A stretch of DNA of 64,000 bases from Shewanella sp. SG41-4 (GTDB lineage: Bacteria > Pseudomonadota > Gammaproteobacteria > Enterobacterales > Shewanellaceae). This document shows, one piece after another, positions 34,696 through 43,300 of the stretch (positions are counted from its first letter, which is position 1; every line of letters starts with the position of its first letter). The DNA lies in contig NZ_JACJFI010000001.1 of the NCBI RefSeq assembly GCF_014164505.1, positions 1-64,000 of the forward strand, written 5' to 3'. Below the pieces are notes generated by a model, which was not told where the DNA came from, did not search any database, and worked only from the letters and a program-made list of their open reading frames with translations. Position numbers and translations under genes: made by a program.

Positions 34696-35010
34696 CTAAT
34701 GACCGCCATGCTTATCGAGACTTGCTGATACCGTTATTTCTGCAACATCTTTAGGTGTTACATTTTCAGCGGCAATGATGGGTTGATTTCTCACACACAT
34801 CAATGCCTCGTTAAACACTCTGCAAGTACCTTTCAACAAATCACCATTAACATTGGTGTATGAACATTGTTGCGTTTTAACCGCATCAGCGCAGGCATCC
34901 CAAGGCGCTTTGAAAACATGTTCTTCATGTGCTCATACGGGCAAGCAAGTTAAGCACAATGTTACTAACACGGCTATCGTATTGAGTAATTTCAAGTGAG
35001 CTTTTATCAT
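34696..35010 (-). pseudogene. Small secreted protein gene broken by an in-frame TGA
   Basis: An ATG overlapping the stop of the YHYH gene (ATGA) opens a frame encoding a 25-residue signal peptide (MIKAHLKLLNTIAVLVTLCL...PV). Codon 26 (34933-34935) is TGA. The same frame then continues uninterrupted for 78 codons (AHEEHVFKAPWDACADAVKT...LDKHGGH) to TAG at 34696. The mature part has four cysteines and histidine-rich ends, as in small periplasmic metal-binding proteins. The stop falls at the signal cleavage site, where TGG or a similar codon is expected. A nonsense mutation or a sequencing error is more likely than recoding. Confidence 0.7.
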
Positions 35011-36023
35011 CTTGCAACCTCACCGGCAAAGCAGCCAATAAAGGTATTTTCGCCTGCACCTGCTGCATGGTAGTGATAACCACGATTATCATCACTATGC
35101 CCACGGCATTCATCTAAATCAGTTTCTTCTTCGCCACTTTGGTTAAGCATGCTATGAATTGCAAAACCGTCCATTGCATAAGCAAAAGCACCGCCATGAC
35201 CATCGTTTTCATAATCAATCGCAGGGCAAGTACCATCACCATGATTGGCACCATGATAATGATAACCAGCAACTGGATTAACATGGCCAATGCAGTCGTC
35301 AAATGCAGCGATAGTGTATGCACTTAAAATAGCTTGTGTTGGCGCAGCGGCGGCTAGATTGACACCGTTAAATGCTACCCCAACATCGGTATGTTCAATA
35401 TCTGCAGGGGTATCTCGAAGCACCGGCGTTACCGGAATTAAGTAAGTGCTAGAAACGCCCTCACCTGCAGCCTCGTTGTAATAGCTGATATCACATTGCA
35501 CACAAAAGTTATTGTATTCAGCAGCTACATCAGGTCTTGCTGCTGCCTCACAAGCAAGTTGGGTGTCAGTAATATTAACCAAACCGGTATCTTTGTCGTA
35601 TAACTGCCATTTGCTGTCACCGTAAAACACACTCAGGTTTGACACGAACGAGCCCGTTAAATCATATAACACGCCACCATCAAACCATTTACCAGCATCT
35701 TCTGCGGTTGTTTCTGTGCTTTCTGGACAAAAAGGACCTAGTTCATTTCGATCTGCTGGAAATCCATTTACGGTAACCGAGTAACATATACTTGCATCAC
35801 CATTAGACAAAGTACAATCAACCATTTCAATAGATTCAAGGGAATTTAGAGCAAACAGAGAAGGGTCGACAGCAACAATATTATCTATAACATCTTCAAC
35901 TTCAGTTTCTACCGTATCAATAACCGCGTCAGCTATACTGTCTGTGCTGTCATCACTGCCACCACAACCTGCTAAAAACAATGAACAAGAGACCATTAAG
36001 CCGATAATTGACTTTATTTGCAT
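35007..36023 (-). CDS. YHYH-domain lipoprotein
   Basis: A 338-residue lipoprotein started at the ATG at 36023, giving a lipobox (LFLAGC, Cys20) followed by a Gly/Ser/Asp linker; the frame is open 29 codons further without support. The C-terminal half has two YHYH signatures (VAGYHYHGANHGDGTCP and RGYHYHAAG) and ECRGHSDD, the features of the YHYH protein family. The histidines suggest metal binding. It is coupled by ATGA overlap to the small interrupted gene downstream. Function unknown. Confidence 0.8.
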   Translation of the reverse strand: MQIKSIIGLMVSCSLFLAGCGGSDDSTDSIADAVIDTVETEVEDVIDNIVAVDPSLFALNSLESIEMVDCTLSNGDASICYSVTVNGFPADRNELGPFCPESTETTAEDAGKWFDGGVLYDLTGSFVSNLSVFYGDSKWQLYDKDTGLVNITDTQLACEAAARPDVAAEYNNFCVQCDISYYNEAAGEGVSSTYLIPVTPVLRDTPADIEHTDVGVAFNGVNLAAAAPTQAILSAYTIAAFDDCIGHVNPVAGYHYHGANHGDGTCPAIDYENDGHGGAFAYAMDGFAIHSMLNQSGEEETDLDECRGHSDDNRGYHYHAAGAGENTFIGCFAGEVAR

Positions 36024-36421
36024 TGTGCTACACCCCAATTTTTTATGTTTATAAATACTGGTTATAACTCTACTAAACAACTGTGCACTAACAGTGTAGA
36101 AAATAAGCATTTTTAACGAAACCTCAACATACCATTGAATTAAATTACTTTTTTAACATTCCTTGTTATGCTTTATTCTCTATTTAAATTATTCACATTA
36201 ACGTAACTAACATAAAAAACGTCACATAATCACACATAGCAACATCGCGTTATAACCCTCTTTAATTACACTGCTCACGCTTTTTAGTCTCGGGTGATTG
36301 TATCGAAGTGAAACCTCAGGTAATCTGCTTATTCTTAATACGTATAAATGGATATTTGAACGAGCTTAAGTGAGTTTGAGTGAGCTAAAGTCCCAATAGA
36401 TTATTTGGAATTCCTGTCTAG
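36024..36421. other. Promoter region upstream of pfaR
   Basis: About 400 AT-rich bases between the YHYH gene and pfaR, divergent. It must carry the promoters of both. I see no convincing -35/-10 pair or operator, only a run of GAGTGAGC/GAGTTTGAGT-like direct repeats around 36370-36385. Confidence 0.4.
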
Positions 36422-37303
36422 ATGACAAAAAAGATAATTACACATTTAGAATCTGGTCTATTCAAGGGTAAACCTCGCCAAAAAACGGTCCATCACCGTA
36501 ATGCGACTACGACGCCTGAAATGCGTCAATTTATTCAGCAATCCGATTACAGCGTCAGTCAATTATCTAAAATCCTCAATATCAGCGAAGCCACAGTACG
36601 TAAGTGGCGTAAACGTGACTCAATCGATAACACCCCAAATACCCCGCACAAACTCAACACGACACTATCCCCAATGGAAGAGTACGTGATGCTCGGCTTG
36701 CGTTATCAATTAAAAATGCCTTTAGATAGGCTGCTAAAAGTCACCCAGGAATTTATCAATCCTAATGTTTCTCGCTCCGGTCTTGCCCGCTGCTTAAAGC
36801 GTTTTGGGGTATCTAAACTAGACGAATTTGACAGCCCTTTTGTGCCAGAAAAATTCTTCAATCAGCTGCCTATTACTCAGGGAGCAGATATTCAAACCTA
36901 TACCGTTAACCCACAGACCTTAGCCGATACCTTGGCCCTACCAAGTCCAGATCCGGACAACGTAGTGCAAGTCGTGTCGTTAAGTATTCCGCCTCAATTA
37001 ACAAAACAGCAAGCCTATTCTGTTTTGCTTGGAGTCGATTTTAAGTCTGACTGGGTTTACCTAGATATTTATCAAGACAGCCATACGCAAGCGAGTAATC
37101 GCTATATAACGCATGTCTTAAAACAAGGACCATTTCATTTACGAAAGTTATTGGTTCGAAACTATCACACTTTTCTTGCTCGTTTTCCTGGAGTAAGTCA
37201 ACCAGCCGCAGTATCCACCAGCACCATTGATGCAGCTGGATCCCAACACCAGATAACTGAACCTCAGTTATCAAACGGAGACTCAAATGAGCCAATCCAG
37301 TAA
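36422..37303 (+). CDS. pfaR: PfaR, activator of the pfa genes
   Basis: A 293-residue protein at the expected place, overlapping the pfaA start by 17 bases. Residues about 30-65 form a helix-turn-helix (YSVSQLSKILNISEATVRKW). The following NTTLSPMEEYVMLGLRYQLKMPLDRLL and VSRSGLARCLKRFGV segments resemble the N-terminal domains of IS481/ISL3-type transposases. The C-terminal part (AYSVLLGVDFKSDWVYLDIY) looks like the first strands of an RNase-H-type transposase core without the full DDE set. It thus looks like a domesticated transposase. In other Shewanella PfaR raises EPA output by activating pfa transcription. Confidence 0.85.
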   Translation: MTKKIITHLESGLFKGKPRQKTVHHRNATTTPEMRQFIQQSDYSVSQLSKILNISEATVRKWRKRDSIDNTPNTPHKLNTTLSPMEEYVMLGLRYQLKMPLDRLLKVTQEFINPNVSRSGLARCLKRFGVSKLDEFDSPFVPEKFFNQLPITQGADIQTYTVNPQTLADTLALPSPDPDNVVQVVSLSIPPQLTKQQAYSVLLGVDFKSDWVYLDIYQDSHTQASNRYITHVLKQGPFHLRKLLVRNYHTFLARFPGVSQPAAVSTSTIDAAGSQHQITEPQLSNGDSNEPIQ

Positions 37304-40300
37304 TAAAGACAAGCGTTTAAACAAACGCTTGAAAGACATGCCTGTCGCGATCGTCGGTATGGCGAGTATTTTTGCTAACTCACGTTACCTAAACAAATTT
37401 TGGGATTTAATTAGCGAAAAAATTGATGCGATTATCGACGTCCCAGAAACCCATTGGAATACTGAAGATTACTACAATTCTGATAAATCAATGGCCGATA
37501 AAACTTACTGTAAACGCGGTGGTTTTTTACCTGAAGTCGATTTCAATCCAATGGAATTTGGCTTGCCACCTAATATCCTCGAACTAACAGACACCTCGCA
37601 ACTTTTATCGTTAGTGGTTGCCAAAGAAGTGTTGGCCGATGCAGGTATTGATGCACAGTACGATACCGATCGCATCGGTATTACATTAGGCGTCGGCGGT
37701 GGTCAAAAAATCAATCACAGTCTTAGCGGTCGCTTACAGTACCCAATACTCAAAAAAGTATTTAAAAATAGTGGTCTAAGTGATGCAGACACTGAGATGT
37801 TGATCAAGAAGTTTCAGGATCAATATATTCACTGGGAAGAAAACTCATTTCCAGGCTCGCTTGGCAATGTTATCGCTGGGCGTATTGCTAACCGCTTTGA
37901 TTTAGGCGGCATGAATTGCGTGGTTGACGCGGCTTGTGCAGGTTCTTTAGCTGCAATGCGCATGGCGATTACAGAATTAGTTGAAGGCCGCAGTGACATG
38001 ATGATCACGGGTGGTGTATGTACCGATAACTCGCCTTCGATGTACATGAGCTTTTCAAAAACCCCCGCATTTACTACCAACGACACCATTCAACCTTTTG
38101 ACATTGATTCTAAAGGCATGATGATTGGTGAAGGTATTGGCATGATGGCGCTTAAACGTCTTGATGATGCCGAGCGTGATGGTGACCGAATTTATGCTGT
38201 TATCAAAGGTATTGGCTCATCATCTGATGGTAAGTTTAAAAGTATTTATGCTCCACGCCCAGAAGGCCAAGCTAAAGCATTAAGACGCGCTTATGATGAT
38301 GCTGGTTTTGAACCGCACACTGTTGGCTTAATTGAGGCCCATGGTACTGGTACTGCAGCAGGTGATGTCGCGGAGTTCAATGGCCTTAAATCGGTGTTTG
38401 CCGACGGTAATGACACTCAACAGCACATTGCCCTTGGGTCAGTTAAATCGCAAGTTGGTCACACTAAATCAACCGCAGGAACCGCTGGAGTAATTAAAGC
38501 GGCGCTGGCTTTGCATCATAAAGTGTTGCCGCCGACCATTAACGTCAGTAAACCAAATCCAAAATTAAACATTCAAGACTCGCCATTTTACTTGAACACT
38601 GAAACCCGTCCATGGTTGCCAAGAGCAGACAATACGCCACGCCGAGCGGGTATTAGTGCCTTTGGTTTTGGTGGCACTAACTTCCACATTGTGTTGGAGG
38701 AGTACCGTCAAGAACATGTTCGTGGCGATAAGTATCGTCAACGTTCAGTGCCACAAAGCCTATTGATCCATGCTGAAAACAAAGCCGCATTACAGGCTCA
38801 ATTAACCGCACTGCAAACTGAAATTAATGCTGTTGATACCACACAGCAAAATCGCCAAGAAATTGTATTAGCCGATTTTGGTAAACGTTTTGCCTTGAAT
38901 ACCATCGCCCCTAATGCGGCACGTATAGGCTTAGTAGTTGCTTCATTAGCAGATTTAACCATTCAGCTGACTCAGGCGCTGGCGCAGTTAAGCTCAAATA
39001 CTGCCGACTGCTGGCAATTGCCTTCTGGTACCAGTTATCGCGCAGCAGCATTGATTCATCCTGAAGCTGCAAGCCATAAAGTGGCAGCACTATTTGCTGG
39101 GCAAGGGGCACAATATCTGAACATGGGCGCCGATTTAGCCTGTTTGTATCCAGAAATGCGTCAGCAACTGATGCAAGCTGATAAGGTGTTTGCGCAACAT
39201 AAACAAACACCATTGTCGCAAATTATGTACCCAAACCCTGCTTTTGAAGCCGAAGAGATTGCCGCGCAACAGGCAGCATTAACCAATACCGCCAATGCCC
39301 AGAGCGCTATTGGAGCGGTGAGCATGGGCCAATATGCATTATTGACTCAAGCAGGTTTTAAAGCCGATATGGTTGCCGGCCATAGTTTTGGTGAACTGTC
39401 AGCATTATGTGCGGCAGGGGTCATTAGCCAAGCTGATTATTACCAATTGGCCTTTGCTCGCGGCCAAGCAATGGCAGCTACGCCTAAAGATCAAGACGCT
39501 GGTGTAATGTACGCCATTATTGTCCCCGCTCAATCTGTTGAACACGGTGTTGAAAAGCTTGAACAGTGCATTAGTGCATTTGAGGGCGTCAAGGTTGCTA
39601 ATTACAATGCACCAACCCAACTGGTTATTGCAGGCCCAACAGCGTCATGTACCTTAGCGGCACAAGCAATTACCACTGAACTTGGCTTTAAGGCAATCGC
39701 TCTGCCGGTTTCTGGCGCGTTCCACACTCCATTAGTGGCGCATGCTCAGAAACCGTTTGCTGCGGCAATCAATAAGATTAAATTTGCTAAACCGAAGCTA
39801 AGCCTTTATGCCAATGGCACAGGTAAAGCACATCCTAATGATGCTAAAGCAATCCAAGCTGCATTTAGTGAGCATATGTTGCAATCGGTTCGTTTCAGCG
39901 AACAGTTAAACGCCATGTATGATGCTGGGGCTCGCGTATTTGTTGAGTTTGGTCCTAAGAATATCCTCCACAAGTTGGTTGAAGCGACCTTAGGCAATAA
40001 AGCCGAATCAGTCAGTGTAGTGAGCTTGAACCCAAATCCTAAAGGCAATAGTGACACTCAACTACGCCAAGCGGCCTGTCAACTTGCGGTATTAGGGGTG
40101 GCATTGACCGAGGTTGATCCTTATCAAGCGCCTATCGCTGAACTTGCCAAAGTATCACCGATGAACGTCAAGTTAACCGCAAGTAATTATATTAGTCCGG
40201 CCACTAAAGCCAAAATGCAAAAGTCATTGCAAACCGGCACCGTTACCAGCCTAACAGTGGAAGTGCCTGTCGAGAAAGTTGTGGAAAGAATTGTGGAAAA

Positions 40301-43300
40301 AGAAGTGATTAAAACTGAATACATTGAAGTGCCTGCAACATCAGCTCAGGCACCAGCCTCTGCAGCAGTTACACCTTTAGCGGCAATAGCTCCTGTAGCT
40401 GTTGCTAAGCAAGTTCGCTCAAATGTACCGGCGTCGACCGATAGTATCGGTGCATTTTTTGCTGCGCAGCAACAAACCGCTGAATTACATCAGCAATTTT
40501 TAGCCATACCACAACAATATGGCGATACGTTTGCTCACTTGATGACAGCCCAAGCACAAATGGCGTCATCGGGATTAGCCATTCCAGATAGCTTGCAACG
40601 TTCTATGGAGCTGTTCCACCAGCATCAAGCACAAACATTGCAAAGCCATACGCAATTTTTAACACTGCAAGCACAAACAAGTCATGCTGCATTAGCCATG
40701 TTGCAAGGGCAAACTCCAATGCCTGCAACAGTATCTGCTGCGGCACAGCCTGCATTTGTGCCGCAAAGCCAAGTTGCTCAAGCCCCAATGATAGCTTCGC
40801 CTGTCGTCGCTCCTGTTGCTCCGGCTCTGGCTCCAGTTCAAATGCCTCAAACGGCTCAAGCGGTTCAGTCTCAACCGACAGCCAGTAAACCTGTTCAAGC
40901 TCCTGTGGCTCAGCAAGTTAGCTCTGCCGTGGTTTCTGCACCAACAGCCGGACTAACACAGCAACAAGTGTTAGACACTATGCTCAATGTGGTTGCAGAC
41001 AAAACCGGTTACCCAACAGAAATGCTTGAACTTGGCATGGACATGGAAGCCGATTTAGGTATCGATTCAATCAAGCGTGTAGAAATTCTCGGCACAGTAC
41101 AAGATGAGCTTCCAGGCTTACCTGAACTGAGCCCAGAAGATTTAGCCGAGTGTCGCACACTGGGTGAAATCGTTAGCTACATGCAAACTAAACTGCCTGC
41201 GGCAAACACGGCTACTGTAGCGTCAACAGGATCAACATCGGTAGTTACTGCAGCACCAGCCTCAACGGGCTTAACCGCTGAAAATGTTCAGCGCACCATG
41301 TTAGCTGTGGTTGCCGACAAAACCGGTTACCCAACTGAAATGCTTGAACTTGGCATGGACATGGAAGCTGATTTAGGTATCGATTCAATCAAGCGCGTTG
41401 AGATTTTAGGCACAGTGCAAGATGAGCTTCCAGGTTTACCTGAACTGAGCCCAGAAGATTTAGCTGAGTGTCGCACCCTGGGTGAAATCGTTAGCTACAT
41501 GCAAACCAAATTACCAGCGGCCAACTCGGTTGCTTTAGCGTCAACGGGATCAACATCGGCAAATGCTGCTGCACCGGCAGCAACGGGCTTAACCGCTGAA
41601 AACGTCCAACGCACCATGTTAGCTGTAGTTGCCGACAAAACCGGTTACCCAACTGAAATGCTTGAACTTGGCATGGACATGGAAGCAGACCTTGGTATTG
41701 ATTCAATCAAACGCGTCGAAATTTTAGGTACAGTGCAAGACGAGCTACCAGGTTTACCTGAACTCAATCCAGAAGATTTAGCCGAGTGTCGTACCTTGGG
41801 CGAAATCGTCAGCTACATGCAGACTAAACTGCCTGCAGTCAGCACTGCGGCTCCAGTAGCAACTGCAGCGCCAACAACGGGCTTGAGTGCTGATACAGTA
41901 TTAAGCACCATGATGTCAGTAGTAGCCGACAAAACCGGTTACCCTGCAGAAATGCTTGAACTGAGCATGGACATGGAAGCAGACCTTGGTATCGACTCAA
42001 TCAAACGCGTTGAAATTCTAGGCACAGTGCAAGACGAACTACCCGGTTTACCTGAGCTGAACCCAGAAGATTTAGCCGAGTGTCGTACCTTGGGCGAAAT
42101 CGTCAGCTACATGCAAACCAAATTACCTGCGGCCAGCACAGTGGCTCCAGCATCAATTGTATCTTCATCTGCACCTGCAACAACGGGCTTAAGTGCTGAT
42201 ACAGTTTTAAGCACCATGATGTCAGTGGTAGCCGACAAAACCGGTTACCCTGCTGAAATGCTTGAACTGAGCATGGACATGGAAGCAGACCTTGGTATCG
42301 ACTCAATCAAACGCGTAGAGATTTTAGGTACAGTGCAAGATGAGCTTCCAGGCTTACCTGAGCTGAACCCAGAAGATTTAGCCGAATGTCGCACCCTAGG
42401 TGAAATCGTTAGTTACATGCAAACCAAATTGCCTGCAGCAACCACTATTGCGGCGGTCGCACCAACATCAACTGCAAACAAGGTTGACGTTAACACCGCG
42501 GCATTACCTCCACACAGCGAGGTAGCGCTAAAAAAGTTACCAGCGGCGGATAAACTCGTAGATTGCTTTTCAACAGACTCTTGTATTGTCATCACAGACG
42601 ATGGCCACAATGCAGGTTTACTGGCTGAAAAGCTAAATGCAAAGGGATTAACCGTCGCCGTTATTCGTAACCCACAAACCATTAGCGTGGCACATTCACC
42701 CTTAAGCAGTGATATTAAAAGCTACACCTTGAGCAGCATTGATGATGCCCAAATTGCACAAGTCATTGCCGATATTAAAGCCGATTTGGGCGCTGAACAT
42801 GCCATTGCAGGCTTTATTCATTTACAGCCTCAAGCTACCGCTAACAGCAGCGAATTAATGTCGTGCACTGTTGCAGCAAAAGCCGCTGTCGACAACGCAT
42901 TTTTATGGGCTAAGCATCTTCACGCTGAATTTGCTAAACCGACTCAAGATTCACGCTTATGCTACTTTACCGTGAGCCGTTTAGACGGCGGATTTGGTTA
43001 TCTTGATAATACTCAGCTAGCAACAGCAGAGCTTAATCAAGCAGCCTTATCTGGCCTGAGCAAAACCCTAAGCCATGAATGGCCACAGGTGTTTTGCCGC
43101 GCATTAGACATTGCCAACAATATTGATACTACAAGCTTTGCCGATGCCATCGTTGCTGAGTTATTTGATATCGATGGTGCCAATGCTAGCGCAGATCGCA
43201 TTAATGAAGTGGGGATCAGTAACCAAGGTCGAGTAACCTTAGTTGCCGGCAACGCTAGCGAACAGTTTGCACCAGCAAGCCTAAACAAAAATGACACTAT

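Noticed and set aside
34933-34935. Selenocysteine at the in-frame TGA
   Set aside because: The TGA lies at a signal-peptide cleavage site, not in a redox motif, and no selenocysteine-insertion hairpin is evident just downstream. A nonsense change is simpler.
36422-37303. Active insertion sequence
   Set aside because: No terminal inverted repeats or target duplication are seen, the catalytic triad is incomplete, and the gene is fused into the pfa operon as in other Shewanella.
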